Notes: a model not told the origin generated them from the letters alone. DNA of 64,000 nucleotides from Trichoderma breve (GCF_028502605.1 NC_079235.1:3348001-3412000), one strand, 5' to 3'; shown: positions 1 through 11,958, numbered from the stretch's first letter. Numbers and translations are program-made.

Positions 1-133
1 GTTATCAGACCCCGGCTTATAGTAGGTTAATACTTGCATATCAAAATCTCGTCCGACAAAAAAAAATGCGACAGCGTGGTATTGATCCAACAATGCCTCT
101 CGCATTTCATAAGAGGGGAGCAAGTGGAATGCT

Positions 134-1587
134 CTATTGATTTGGGGTATCTTGAGCATCTTCCTTGAACCCCATGTCACGCATTCCGTAGCTGTATCTT
201 GCATGCCGGGCCGTTGTCAAAGCAGCGCCAACCTCGAGAGCGCGTCTCCATTGTCGCCGCTCCATGCGTTCTTGTGCTTTCATCAACTTCTAGTCTAGGA
301 AGCTTTGCTCGCCGTGGTGTTGCCGAATCATTTCTCCTTCGAATTTCTCAAATAGCAACCAATCATCCACTTGCGAGGGGCGAGGCACTTTGGCAAGGTC
401 TGCTATGTTCGGCTGGCCTGGGATTCTCTCCAATGTGATGACGGTTCGATGCAGGCGAGTCTGCAAATTCTGCTTATGACTGTATCGCCGGATGATATAT
501 CTACAAAATGGGTCAGCACCCGTGGCAGATTACCTTTTTATAAATGAAAGGAGAATGAATATTTACAGTCCGTCATATCGTATGCCAGCCTTCGGGGAGA
601 GTGGGCTCCTGAGCCGGTGACCTCTAAGGATCCGTATTTGGGTACCAACGCAGGATATCAAGGAGACGTGTGTTTCTGAGAGCTTGGCTTCTCGCATGTA
701 GCGAACCGTTCCCGAGGGTAATACTTCTTCTCGGCCAGTGAGTAACGGAACCGCAGCAGCCCCGTATTTGCCTTTTGTTGGCGTCTCGATGATGCTTCCT
801 ACAATGCCATCTCGGTGCGCACATGCCAGGTTTAGCCACTAACTAGTAGGTGATGTCAGTATGTTAGATTGCCGAGGGTTTCCGGTCCCGTGAAGCTTAC
901 TGCCCTGGTTTGAACTGGAGATTCCACTCAAGCTCCGACAGGGTCCTACACTTCTTCGCCTGCCATAGCTCCTAGCCATCTGAGGCTATGCTGTTGAAAA
1001 CGACGTCTTTCAGAGTACCAGTGCTTGACAAATTTTGATGTCGGATCTGATCAATGTTGAAGTATTTTTCGCGAAATCTGGCCATCCATAGCCTCTGCAG
1101 TCTCTCAGCCATGACTATATCAATCCGAGGTCGGGGATGGGACGAGGCTTGCTGATGCCCCAACGTCAGTATATCAGAGAGAAGCTTATCCAGTCGAGCA
1201 TTCTGGATTATCGCAAAATCCATGGTTGGCATGATACTGCTCTCGTCTCTCACCAACTCGCGAAGAGCTCTCTTGACGACTCCGGCCCTGGGACCTAGCG
1301 AAGCATCCTCAACAAGGTGGGACCGAATGTCATCTGACAGTTCTAACAATTTTGGCTCGTTCAATCGCTTGTTGCTTGAATCAAGCAAGCCAGTCGACCA
1401 TAGGGCGCCATATAGATCTAAAAACGATGAGAGAAGCAAAATGAACAAGCCTCCTTAGCGAAGATATACCTGGTTGTTCAAGTCTTTTTTCCTCCAAGTC
1501 TGAGTCTGAACTTGAGATTTTATAAGATTGCCGCGAGCCGTTAGCGAATCGAATAGCTGGAAGAATCCATCTTAACCGCCGAGGCAT
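134..1587 (-). pseudogene. SRA-YDG domain gene interrupted by in-frame TAG codons
   Basis: Proposed exons, read from 1587 downward, are 1587-1470, 1417-901, 842-567 and 500-134. The introns have GT...AG ends and keep frame. The N-terminal half is not recognised. The second half has the SAD/SRA (YDG) pattern: 'RDGIVGS', a 'TGREE' loop, 'IRILRGH' and the signature 'GIRYDGLYII', followed by a charged tail. SRA domains bind methylated or hemimethylated DNA in other eukaryotes; the role here is unknown. The frame has TAG at 972-974 (codon 188), 839-841 (codon 213) and 290-292 (codon 374). Coding-like sequence resumes in frame after each, and a final TAG lies at 134-136. There is no in-frame TAA or TGA. 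Without recoding, the product is a 187-residue stub lacking the SRA domain. It is either a decaying gene or one rescued by TAG-to-TGG RNA editing. The gene is divergent from the TruD gene. Confidence 0.7.
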
Positions 1588-2426
1588 CTTGCCGAAAATG
1601 TGCCTCTAGGTTGATAAACCGTACTTGGCTTCCAACCTGATGCTTCACACAAAATGTCACGGTAGAGATGAAATGTCAACACGAGCACTCATTATGCAGT
1701 GGTCTTACGTCGTTTTGATTGCCATAGTCGTAAAAAAGCGGAGAGAGAAAAGGATAAAAAATAGTTATATGTATCTTGAATTGTGATTTTTATGAGTACC
1801 CGTGAGAATGACGAGATATGAGATGGAAAGAAAAGATGATTTATTGTAGGATCGGCATGATGACTAGGTTTAGATGCGGATTGAAGTTATTGAAGCGTCT
1901 CCGTTATTGTCCAAATCGGCTTAATAAAATATTGAAGACATGGAAGTGAATGGTAGAAACTCAAGATGTGTAGGCGTTAGTGAGCAGGGCGGTTCTTTCT
2001 GTGTGAGGCTGCCTAGGTACTCTTTGATGTCGAGGAAAGTGCTCTACCAAGTGCCTACCTACTTGTAACATGGCCTAGCTAGTCTCAATTGCCCTCTTTG
2101 ATATCTATAACATATAATCAACGTCGATTGATCCAAATTACTAGTAATTAATGGAAAATATTTTGTAGATCTTTTCATGGTTTCAACAATGTCCCTTCGC
2201 AGGTTGGTATACCATCTTGGTTTACACCGCCTACCTCTTTGGTTTCATTGCCAGAGTTCATATGCGCTATGGATTTCACCGCCTACCAAACTCACTCTAA
2301 AGAGTCGTTATTGCCGGGAAAATGCGCCCCACAAGACCCAAATAATCTGGGAATGTTTGGTGAGAATTTCAGATAGTGAGGCTCAACTCAATTGATTCAC
2401 GTTTCTGTTGTTGCATCAACATTATC
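1588..2426. promoter_or_regulatory. Divergent spacer between the SRA gene and the TruD gene
   Basis: This 839-nt AT-rich spacer separates two divergent starts and must hold both promoters. It contains short 'cctacctac'-type runs near 2050. I see no ORF with coding character and no RNA gene. Confidence 0.5.
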
Positions 2427-4739
2427 ATGAGTGAACAAGCGCATTACAATGTGCGCCAGAGTGCGTCTCACGCCAAATCAATAGGCATTACGCAACGCGC
2501 AACGCCTCTGCGATTCCCATGGGTCGGCGATTTGCGCGTGAGGTACGCGCTTCTTCAAAATCTCCGAGATGAGAGAGCAGGATCAATGGTTTTGCTAATG
2601 CTATTATAGATTCTCGGATTTTCAAGTCAATGAGATTGGAAAAGACGGAGCTGTTGTGCATCTGCACAAGATTGGGCTGAATGGTCAAGATAAGCAGGTA
2701 AAGGATCTCTAAAAGGTTGCTATAAATGGAGCTGACCGATTGCGCAGACAACAGATGCTGCTCCAGCGCAAGAAGCCGGGACACCCAAGGAGCAGCAAGA
2801 ACCTGCCAGCAATGCTGGTAATGCCGATGCCAATGATGCCAACGACACGCCTCAAGAGAAGGAGATCATAGAAGTTCCGGCAGAAGATGTCACTGCTCTC
2901 AGCAACCTGGCTGGTGAAAAGTTTGCGGAAGAGCTCGTCCAGCTGTTCAGAGACAGCCAAGTGGAAGCTTCAGAAAAGAAAAAGCCAGTTGTCTCCGAGC
3001 CAGTGGATGACAGGTCCAAAAGAGGCGAAATTCATCAGGAAATCCGACGGATTTTCAACTCCAGGATAGAGACTAGCACGGACGATGCTGGTGCCATCAT
3101 TGCAAGCTTTTCGGCACCCACGAAGCGAGGCAAGAGAGGCCGAGGCGGACGCAATCGCAATCGGAACAAGCAAGATGACCAGCCGATTGGCGAGTATCTT
3201 CACTTTACGCTCTTCAAAGACAATCGCGACACCATGGATGCCGTCAACCAGATTGCCCGTATTCTCAAGGTGAAGCCGCAGGTGATCAATTATGCAGGCA
3301 CCAAGGACCGACGTGCTTCTACAGTCCAACGTTGCTCTGTCCGATACACACGGGATCGAAGCCTCGCAGGCATCAACGGAAAGCTCTGGGGAATAACAAC
3401 GGGCGACTACGAGTACAAGTCAGAGCCTATCCATCTAGGAGAGCTGCTAGGAAATGAGTTTGCCATTACCATCAAAAACTGTCAAATCGTCGGCGAAGCC
3501 AGCGCCAAGCCAATTTCCGAGCAGGTCGATTTGATGCGTTCCAATGTCCAGTCTGCATTGGACCATATGACCGAGCATGGCTGGATTAACTATTTTGGCC
3601 ACCAGAGATTTGGCACCCACCAGATTGGAACTCATGAAGTTGGAAAGCTGATTTTGGGAGACAACTACGAGGGTGCAATCAATGCTATCCTCGCCTATGA
3701 TGAAGAGATTGCCCAAAAGGCAGAAACAGAAGGAATCCCCGAGGAGCCGGCCAAGAGGGACGAATACAGTCGTCACCTTGCCTGCATGCTGTTCAGGACC
3801 GAAAAAGACGTCGAAAAGGCCATTGAGATTATGCCCAGGCGATTCTCAGCCGAAGTGTGCGTTCTTCGACACCTAAACAGGCAAGGCAAGCAGTCCAGAA
3901 GAGACTTTGTCGGCGCCCTCATCCACATCACCAGAGGATTACGATCAATGTACCTCCACGCATGCCAGTCCCACGTGTGGAACCACGCCGCGAGCAGGCG
4001 ATGGGAGCTCCACGGCGAAAAGGTCGTCAAGGGAGACCTCGTCATCGTTGAAACCGAGGCCGCCCCCCAGGTCAGCGGCCAGGACCAGGACGGCGACGAC
4101 ATCATCAACCCATCAGCCGAGTACGACGACGACGACGTCCCCCTGCGCGCCAGACCCCTGACCGAGGAAGAGGCGTCCAGCGGCAAGTACACGGTGCACG
4201 ACATCGTCCTCCCCACGCCGGGCTACGACGTCATCTACCCGGACAATGAGATTGGCGAGTTCTACAAGGAATTCATGGGCCGCGAGGAGAACGGCGCGCT
4301 GGACCCGCACAAGATGCGCCGCATGCGCCGCGAGTTCAGCTTGCCCGGGCGGTACCGCAAGCTCATGAACAGGTTCCTCGCCAAACCCGCCGTCGAGTTC
4401 AAGACGTACGTGAGCGACGAGGAGCAAATGCACCCTACCGACCTGGACATCATCAGAGCCGCACATAGAGCCGGCGGTAGCAACAAGCGCTCTCGCGAAG
4501 AAGGCGATGATGCAAGACCGAGCAAAGTAGCCAAGGTGGAAGGAGAAGACCAAGCTTCCAACGAGGCTGCAACTGGAAACGACAAGGCTGAAGAAGTTCC
4601 AAAGGCAGAAGAAGCCATGGAAGTGGACCAGCCGCTCAAAATCGCCGCGGTCATCAAGTTCCAGCTCGGCAGAAGTGCCTACGCCACCGTCACGCTTCGA
4701 GAACTCATGGGAGACCCCCCTGAGACCAACACAGCTTAA
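2427..4739 (+). CDS. PUS7: TruD/Pus7-family tRNA pseudouridine synthase
   Basis: Exons 2427-2542, 2610-2697 and 2748-4739 give 731 residues. The family isomerises uridine to pseudouridine in tRNA (U13, and U35 of pre-tRNA-Tyr in yeast), snRNA and mRNA. Exon 1 carries 'SIGITQ', and the exon 1-2 join restores 'RFSDFQVNEI', a family hallmark. The catalytic aspartate is D255 in 'GTKDRR'. TruD blocks such as 'NYFGHQRFG' and 'MYLHACQSHVWN' follow. The residues after the exon 2-3 join are acidic and low-complexity (Ala/Asn/Glu), and residues 130-145 ('TKRGKRGRGGRNRNRN') form a basic Arg/Gly patch; near the C terminus 'NKRSREE' looks like a nuclear signal. The start at 2427 is preferred over an in-frame ATG 17 codons upstream because it opens the conserved region more compactly. 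The 3' end converges on the MAPKK gene. Confidence 0.95.
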
Positions 4740-5303
4740 TAGGCCACATCCGCCTCCATATGCATAGAAATACCGCACTCTACTGTTTCAAGGGATATCT
4801 CTTTTTTTGGCATATTTCATCTTTTTTTTTTTCTTCTGCTTTCTGCTATAGTTTGGATAACTAAAACGATCCCGTGTATATAAACGCCATATTGACAAGA
4901 ATGAAGATGATGTAAAAAAAACACCAGAAGAATCGCTATGTGCAAGCGCTTGATATTCAAGTTTATGTTGAGAGGTGCCAATTTGACAGCTCCACAATGT
5001 AGATTGAACAACCCCTTATCGCTGTTCTCCTCCTCATCCTCCTCTTCTTCTTCTTGCTGAAAGTAGTTTCATGCTCGCTTTCTGACCCGTGTCAAATCCA
5101 CCGCAGCAGGCCCAGATTCCTCTCCATGAGTGGGGTAAAACTCGTCCTTGATCCAATAATCACATATGCCCAATTATTGTTTTCGTATTTGTGATGCCGT
5201 TACGACCTTGCGATCTGCGTTATACGACGAGGCCAGCCAGCTGGTCTAATCGTAAATGAATGGCAATGTATCGTTTCAAAAGTGTTGTTTAGAGTCAGAA
5301 GCT
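4740..5303. other. Convergent 3' spacer
   Basis: This 564-nt spacer lies between the stops of the TruD and MAPKK genes. It holds poly-T and CTT/CCT runs (4801-4835 and 5020-5060), as expected of two 3' untranslated regions. No gene is seen. Confidence 0.5.
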
Positions 5304-7076
5304 TCATCGACCGCCGACCTGTTTCTCGTCCCAACCCCACACAAAGGAGAGGTATTTCACCATGTTGACCCTCTTGGATCGCATCTCGACCATCCACGGG
5401 TGTTCTAGCATTTTCCAGGGGCTGGCTCTGCGGTTAGGCTGCTTCTCCAAACTAAAAGAAACGAAAAGTTAGCGACAAGTCTCAAAACAGAGCAATATTA
5501 GAGCAACATACCAGCACTCAATAAAGTATTTAAAGTTGTCGCTCCAGTACACGTCGTTGTCGGGCTCGTCCTTGAGTTTCGGTACAGGTTGCCTAACAAT
5601 GTACGTGAGAAGATCGATCAGACCCGCACGAGGCTGCATCTCCGTCCCGTCTGCAGGGAAAGGAAACCTGTGCTGGGCGACTTCGAGCAATGTGACTCCC
5701 GTGGACCACACGTCTGAAGTGATGGTGTATGACTGGCCAGTAATTCGCTCTGGGGCCATGTAGTAGCTTGTTCCGATAAAGGTGTTGGCTTCGCCTTTCG
5801 TTCCGAAATCTCCAGACACACCAAAATCGCACAGCTTAACTGAGCCGTCACGGCAAAGCAAGATGTTGGAGGGCTTGATGTCTCGGTGAATGATCCTTCG
5901 TGTGTGGAGATAGGTCAGGCCGCCCAAAACACCTTCGGCAATCTTTCCCAGTACTTTTTCACCAGTACGGCCTCCTAGCCTCTTCACCTCTTTGTAAATG
6001 CTGTCTAATGAGCCTCCTTCGCAAAACTCCATGGCGATGGAAATGGTAGCCGTGGAGGGATCAACGAATGCTCCGTAGTAACGACAAATGTGATCGGAAG
6101 CACATTCCTTGTTGAAACCCAGTTCTCGCACGATTTGCTTCTTAACATCAGGATCAGGGTTGGTAGTGATGACCTAGATGTAGTATTAGCATCGCCATCA
6201 GCATGGTGGTTATACTCAGAAATCATTTACCTTGAGGGCAAAGATAGTCTTGCCGCCTTTAAGCATAGCCTTGGTGACCGCTCCTCCTGCACCTTCACCG
6301 AGGTTGCCCAACTCAACGATTCGCTTTTCCAAACTAGCAATTCTCCATCCTTCATCGTCCAAATCCTCGACATCCGCATTCCTTGCTTTCTCAATGCTGA
6401 GTCGGTCAAATCCTTCCAGGCCCTGCAGGCTCCCATCTCGCTCCATGGAAACACCGCCTTCGCTTCTCATTGAGCCGACGGCAGATACAGGATCCGGGGT
6501 ACCTTGGGGTCGCGTTACAGGGATGCCAAACTGGGAGGCAAATGAAAGGGCCGAAAACTGAGAGCCCGCAGACGTGGGGTTGCTTGCCCGGCCATCAAGA
6601 GGGCCGAAGCTGCCAGACCTTGAATGCGCCGCACTGCTCTCGCTGCCACCGCCAGCAGACTGTCCGGGCTGTATTCCCTGCTGCCTCGCAGGTTGTTCAT
6701 ATGGTGTGACCTGGCTCCCCATAGGAGTGGCCAGGTGTAGAGTCGGTAGGGGTGGCCTAGCGGGCGGCTGGATCGTCAGGTTGCCCACCGGCTTGGCATT
6801 TGGTGATGGAGGGATGGCCAGACCCAATCTAGGAGCAGCACGGCCTCGGTTGCCGGGAATGGCAGGACGGAGAAGAGGTGCGGGAGAGTTCATGATCGGT
6901 ACAGACATCGGAGTTGATGCAGGAGTTGGAAGAGCAGAGGAGGAGGAGGAGACGGGATGCTGCAGCGGAGCAGGTCGGTTAGTTTGTGTGTGCCCAGGAG
7001 ACGGAGAATGCATGAAACTCACGAGCTGGGCGGCGGGGTCGGTGCCCTGGGATTGTGAAGGGGCTGCGTCAGCCAT
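5304..7076 (-). CDS. MKK1: MAP kinase kinase of the cell-wall integrity pathway (Mkk1/2 type)
   Basis: Exons 7076-6231, 6173-5512 and 5451-5304 give 551 residues. Residues 1-240 are a Pro/Ser/Ala-rich regulatory region typical of filamentous-fungal Mkk1 proteins. The kinase domain shows the glycine loop 'GEGAGGAV' (260-267), ATP-binding K282 in 'FALK', catalytic 'HRDIKPSN' near 378, 'DFGVS' near 398, and an activation loop ending '[13 protein letters not shown]'. This family relays signal from the Bck1-type MAPKKK to the Slt2/Mps1 MAP kinase during cell-wall stress. Introns are 57 and 60 nt. The kinase family assignment is certain. The cell-wall branch, rather than the Hog or mating MAPKK, is inferred from the long N terminus and activation-loop wording. 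Confidence 0.95.
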
Positions 7077-9891
7077 GGTGAGCAGTGCCGGTCAAGGCAG
7101 TTTGTCGCAATCTATCCAAACGAGCGAATTGTTGATGGTGGTGAGATGGCAGGGGGACCTTTGCGAGGCTGAAGGTCGGAGCGGTACTCAAAAAAATACT
7201 CCCAACGGTCAAGCAGGTACAGAGCACAAAATCGGCCACGGCAGAAAAAAAAGAGGGAGCGTCCTAACAGCGGTCGGACGAAAGCAGTGCTAAATAGACG
7301 GCAGGAAGAGGGCCAGAGGGCGCTCAAATGGAGTGACGCTGATGCTAGAAAAATTCAAATATCGGCAGACGACTTGCTATGCGTTGGCAAGTAATATCTC
7401 AAATCGCAGGAGGCGAATGCTCGCATGCACAGTCTATTGGAGCCAGCGTGGGTCGAAGGCGAGTGAGGGGACGCTCGAGAGGGGATAGTCGGCTTAAGCG
7501 TCTGTTGCAAGACAAAAAAGGCAGCGCCGCCAGATGCACAAAGGCAAAGAAAGAAGAATGAAGAATAAAATAAACTGCAAGAAGCAAACGAGGGATGCAG
7601 ACGATGGCTCAAGGTTGGCTGAAGGTGAAGCTTATGGCCAGCTCGGGGTCTAGTAGATTTTTTTTATTGTGTAGGGGAGAAGTCGGGCTACATGTACGTG
7701 GACGAGATGCAGAGGGATTCGAGGTGGGTTACTCCGTACGGAGTACAGCTCCTGGGATTTTGGGCGTCGGCAACGCAAGTACCTACATGTACCTACCTGA
7801 AGCGGCATATGCGCGCCAGCGGAGTCAGTGGCATTGTGCATGGCGCATAGTGGTGACAGGCCCCTGTAGGCCAGCCAGCGGCAGAGGCTCTGTACAGGGC
7901 GGGTACCTGTAGACTGTAGTTGATGGGATGGAGCGGATCAATGCCCGCCAACATGGAACGTCGAAGCACCGGAGAGGTACATGACTGGAGGTATGGACGT
8001 TGGGTAGCACTTGGGAGGCGCTGCAAGGAAGCACCACTGGGGGGCGCTGTGGGGAGAGCTTCAGGCACTGTAGGGCTCCCAAAGGCCCCCAAGAGCTCTC
8101 GTGCTCAGCCAAGCAAGCGGCGCTAACGTGTCAGTGGAGATGAGGGATGGGTGGAGCAGAAAGAAGCTGGCAGCCGGTTTCCGCGGCTGCTGCTGAGACT
8201 TGCGGTGGTGAAACGACGTCTCGGGACGTGGAGATGAGCTGGGAGCAGCAAATGGGCAAATCAGCGCGCGGAACATGGAGGGCAAACAAGCAGAAGCAAT
8301 TACGGGTGCTACAGGTTGGTATCATGTGTCTCTGCTCCAGTAATATCAGTACGAGTACCAAGTCGACTACTACTAGTATCTAACAGCACGGCGTACCTAT
8401 CTGGATGCGGAGAGACGGCACGGCCGAGGCCTATCAGCGTCGTCAACGATCCTCCAGGGGCATCGGAAGGAAAATTGCAGAGCCCAAAGCATGAAGCACG
8501 ACGTACCTATCACAGCAAACGATCCGCGCGAGTACTGTACTTGGAACAAAGTTCCAGTCTATGTATCGACATGTTCCCATCGCCGGCCCTATGGGGCAGA
8601 CGAGCCGGCAGCACTAGCCAGGGTCGTTGGGCGCGGCGCAGTATCAAGCTCATCCCAAGCATCAAGTCTGTTGTTAGCTTACCCTACAACACCATGTCAT
8701 GCGCCTGGGAATTGCTCATTTGGAATTCTTTTGCGCCCCTGAGCCGTCTACCCGTCATCCGTCTGCAGCACAGGTCAGCCGTGGTGAGACTGATGGCAAA
8801 ATGCGTCCGGCAAAAGGGCCGCTGATCTCGAGCCATGGCAAAGAGTCGCAGCCTTGGTGTGCCGGGCGCTGACTTGTCCGCGCAGCTGAGCCGCGGCAAT
8901 CCAACAAGGATTCAAGTCAACGCAGACATGAGCATCAGCCCTGCTGGAAAAGTCCCGAACTCGTCGACACGTGGAATGTAAGACCAGTGGCCACCACCTT
9001 TTTGAATTGGCCGCCCACCCTGCAGCAGCTAGACAGAAGGATAGGGAGTGGGCTGGCATCCCATTCATTCGACATTGCAGTTGTTCTGGGCCCCCAAAAT
9101 CCCATCAATGCTAAGCATTGTTGTCTGACACACTGCATCAAAGCCGGGCCAATGAAGACGCAGGGTCCTGTCCCCAGAAACCATCACAGGTTCGGCGAGT
9201 CCAGGAGGACGGGCAAACAGCGTTGCAGCCAAGCTTTTCATTTCAAAGCGCAGTCAACCTTGGGATTCGACCGACCTGCAGCTTGCATATCGCGTCGTAC
9301 CCAGACGTCCCTCTGCAGTTAAGATTTGAGGGCTTCTAAAATAAACCACTGCGCGGCTCGTATTGGCCCAGACGCCAGACGTGGTCACAGGTGCTCGACT
9401 GATGCGGTTTCAAGTGCGGCGCAGCTTGCAGACTGGCTGACATCGAGCCAATAAGCATCGCTGCGCCTTTAGCCTTGCGTTTCTCCAAGCGCGCGTCTAC
9501 GCGCCCAGCCTCTGGTTGGTTCGTCCATTTGACGGGCAACCGAAAGAGAAGCGGCAGCGGGTGGATCTCGCCTGCAAAATCGACGCACATCTGTTTCAAA
9601 AATAGATTCATGAGGCTCCGACGGCTACAGAGTAGTACTGCGATGTCTTTAATTCTCCATATAGAACATTAAACGCGGCTCTGGATGGATACTTTGGAGT
9701 TGATCTCTGATGTGGTGCCACCAAACAGGGAAAGCGGTGAGCTACGAACCCCACTCGGCCGCGCTGCCCCACATGTCCAATGGCCAAACTCCAACTTTTT
9801 TTTTTAGGTACCGGTTAGCAGATCGCCAAATTTTTTTGCATCAGAACGCTGGGAGTGCGTCCACAAATTGCACAATTCCAAGCCCCCCAGC
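7077..9891. promoter_or_regulatory. 2.8-kb divergent spacer between MKK1 and DBP8
   Basis: The spacer separates two divergent housekeeping genes. Numerous ORFs open on both strands but none shows a domain or family pattern. It contains the palindrome at 7730-7745, several 'tacctacatgtacctacc' runs near 7780, and a T-run before the helicase start. A long 5' leader for MKK1 is plausible. Confidence 0.45.
7730..7745. repeat. 16-bp perfect palindrome TACTCCGTACGGAGTA
   Basis: The 16 bases are their own reverse complement. A half-site, 'tactccgtac', recurs at about 16898. Such CCGTACGG-centred palindromes recur in genomes of related fungi from memory; their function is unknown to me. Confidence 0.6.
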
Positions 9892-11523
9892 ATGCCCTCC
9901 AAAGGTGTCACACACAAGGACCGGTCTTCGGATCCGGAGCTCTCTTCCAATGCGGGATCATCCTCCGATGAGTCCGATTATCTCGACAGTGCTGCTGCCC
10001 GCAAACGGCGCCGCACCTCTCCCGAGCTTCAAGTTGGAGTCGACGAGAGCGATGACGACGAGGAAGATGGTGGCAGAATCCCACAGCTGCCAGTGGCCGC
10101 TATAGCGGTGCCGTCTCGAGTCAAACGAAGTGTTGAAAAGAAGGAAGACGTCAAGCCTGCTAGCAAAGCTGCTGCCATATCGCAACCGCAACCGCAAAAT
10201 CCCATTCTTGCACCGACCGACCCCAATACCACATTTTCTGCCCTCAATGTGCGGCCATGGCTTGTCCAGTCGCTTGGAAACATGGCCATCAGACGACCAA
10301 CCGGTATTCAGAAGGGATGCATACCGGAGATATTAAAGGGAAGAGACTGCATTGGTGGTAGCAGAACGGGATCGGGAAAAACAGTTGCTTTTGCTGTTCC
10401 TGTTCTCCAGAAGTGGGCAGAGGACCCAACCGCAATCTTTGCCGTCATTCTCACACCAACCCGCGAGCTTGCTCTTCAGATTTATGAGCAGTTCAAGGCA
10501 ATTTCATCGCCTCAGAGCCTCAAGATGATTCTTGTGACGGGTGGTGCCGACATGCGATCCCAAGCCATTGCACTGGCTCAACGACCACATGTCATCATTG
10601 CGACCCCTGGACGTCTGGCGGACCATATCAGGACATCTGGAGAGGACACAATCTGCGGACTACGAAGAGTGCGTTATGTGGTCCTCGACGAAGCCGATCG
10701 CCTTTTACATGCCGCTGGCAAGGGAAGCATGCTGCCCGATGTTGAGGAGTGCTTGTCAGTGCTGCCTCCCGCCTCCGAAAGACAAACCCTTCTCTTCACA
10801 GCCACCATCACTCCGGAGGTGCGAGCGCTCAAAGATCTTCCACAGAGACCTGGAAAGCTACCCGTCTTCGTCTGTGAGGTGGACACACAGATGCTTGCCA
10901 TCCCGGCAACTCTAAGTCAGAAGCATGTGCAGATCCCTATCACTCACAAGGAACACTACCTCCACGTCTTCCTTCTCACCGAGGCCAATGTCAACAAGAC
11001 GGTCATCATATTTTGCAACCGTACATCAACGGCAGAGTACCTTCATCATCTGCTGCGATTACTAGACCACCGAGTCACCTCTTTGCACTCCAAGCTTCCC
11101 CAGAGACAGCGAACGGATAACCTAGCGCGCTTCCGCGCATCAGCGGCCAGGATCTTGGTGGCCACGGATGTCGCGGCCCGTGGTCTCGATATCCAAGAAG
11201 TTAGCCTGGTAATCAACTATGATATCCCTCGGGACCCGGATGACTATATCCATCGAGTGGGACGTACCGCCCGTGCGGGCCGCAAAGGTGAGGCCGTGAC
11301 ACTTGTGGGCCAACGAGATGTGGAATTGGTCTTGGCCATTGAAGAGCGGGTGGGCAGGCAGATGGAGGCTTGGGAAGAGGAGGGCGTCAACCTGGAGACG
11401 AGAGTCATCCGAGACGCCCTAAAGGTGGTCGGCGAGAAGAAGCGGGAGGCGCTGCTGGAGATGGAGGAGGGCAGGGAAGTTGGCGGCAAGAGGAAAAGGA
11501 TGAAACAGAAACTTCAGGCATAG
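9892..11523 (+). CDS. DBP8: DEAD-box ATP-dependent RNA helicase Dbp8
   Basis: Single exon, 543 residues. An in-frame ATG at 9868 would add eight residues; 9892 begins the more typical N terminus. The acidic N terminus (about 100 residues) precedes a Q-motif region ('[14 protein letters not shown]'), Walker A 'SRTGSGKT' (157-164), 'PTRELA', 'ATPGRL', DEAD at 266-269, 'TAT' motif III, 'DVAARGLDI' and '[11 protein letters not shown]'. The Lys/Arg-rich end '[10 protein letters not shown]' suits a nucleolar protein. Dbp8 acts in 40S subunit biogenesis with Esf2 in yeast. The assignment to Dbp8 rather than a neighbouring DEAD-box paralogue rests on length and flanking motifs. Confidence 0.9.
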   Translation: MPSKGVTHKDRSSDPELSSNAGSSSDESDYLDSAAARKRRRTSPELQVGVDESDDDEEDGGRIPQLPVAAIAVPSRVKRSVEKKEDVKPASKAAAISQPQPQNPILAPTDPNTTFSALNVRPWLVQSLGNMAIRRPTGIQKGCIPEILKGRDCIGGSRTGSGKTVAFAVPVLQKWAEDPTAIFAVILTPTRELALQIYEQFKAISSPQSLKMILVTGGADMRSQAIALAQRPHVIIATPGRLADHIRTSGEDTICGLRRVRYVVLDEADRLLHAAGKGSMLPDVEECLSVLPPASERQTLLFTATITPEVRALKDLPQRPGKLPVFVCEVDTQMLAIPATLSQKHVQIPITHKEHYLHVFLLTEANVNKTVIIFCNRTSTAEYLHHLLRLLDHRVTSLHSKLPQRQRTDNLARFRASAARILVATDVAARGLDIQEVSLVINYDIPRDPDDYIHRVGRTARAGRKGEAVTLVGQRDVELVLAIEERVGRQMEAWEEEGVNLETRVIRDALKVVGEKKREALLEMEEGREVGGKRKRMKQKLQA

Positions 11524-11727
11524 ACGTGAGCATAGTCTCACCATTACAAGAGCAGAGAGCATCATCAATTTCCAAGCGACATCTTTTTTCATCTTCCCCA
11601 ATAGTTCGTGTCATTATCGTTTGGGTCTCTTTTGCCGTTATTGCTACTGCAAGGTACGATTGCTGTTATTACTGTTGATATTGACCTTGCTATCTTTAGG
11701 AGTTGCTCACGGGCCATTCTCTTCCCG

Positions 11728-11958
11728 TTCGCTTGGAGGGGGGCGTGCGAGAGAAGCATCGCCCGCAAGCTGGACTACGTTTCGCGATGTACCACTCCGT
11801 CGGTATCCAGTAACACCATGGTCTGGCAACTTCTCCTCCCCCTTCGCTTGGAGGGGGGGGGGGGGCGTGCAAGAGAAGCATCGCCCGCAAAGCTGGACCA
11901 CGTCTCGCGATGTACCACTCCGTCGGTACCCAGTAATACATACCATCGTCTGGCAACT
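11728..11958. repeat. Two-copy imperfect tandem duplication with a 13-G run
   Basis: Copy 1 is about 11728-11831 and copy 2 about 11843-11958. Both run from 'ttcgcttggagggggg' through 'gagaagcatcgcccgcaa' and 'gatgtaccactccgtcggta' to 'tctggcaact'. The copies differ at single bases and by the expansion of a 6-G run to 13 G at about 11853-11865. The block lies 200 nt past the DBP8 stop and encodes nothing recognisable. Confidence 0.8.

Noticed and set aside
1..204. Minus-strand frame open from an ATG at 204 to the left edge (68 codons)
   Set aside because: It starts only 70 nt into the tail of the SRA frame, in a different frame, has no recognisable domain, and 68 open codons can arise by chance. 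It might be the start of another gene or a frameshifted tail of the SRA gene; the missing sequence to the left would decide.
9868..9891. Eight-codon upstream extension of the DBP8 start
   Set aside because: In frame and possible, but the ATG at 9892 gives the more usual compact N terminus.
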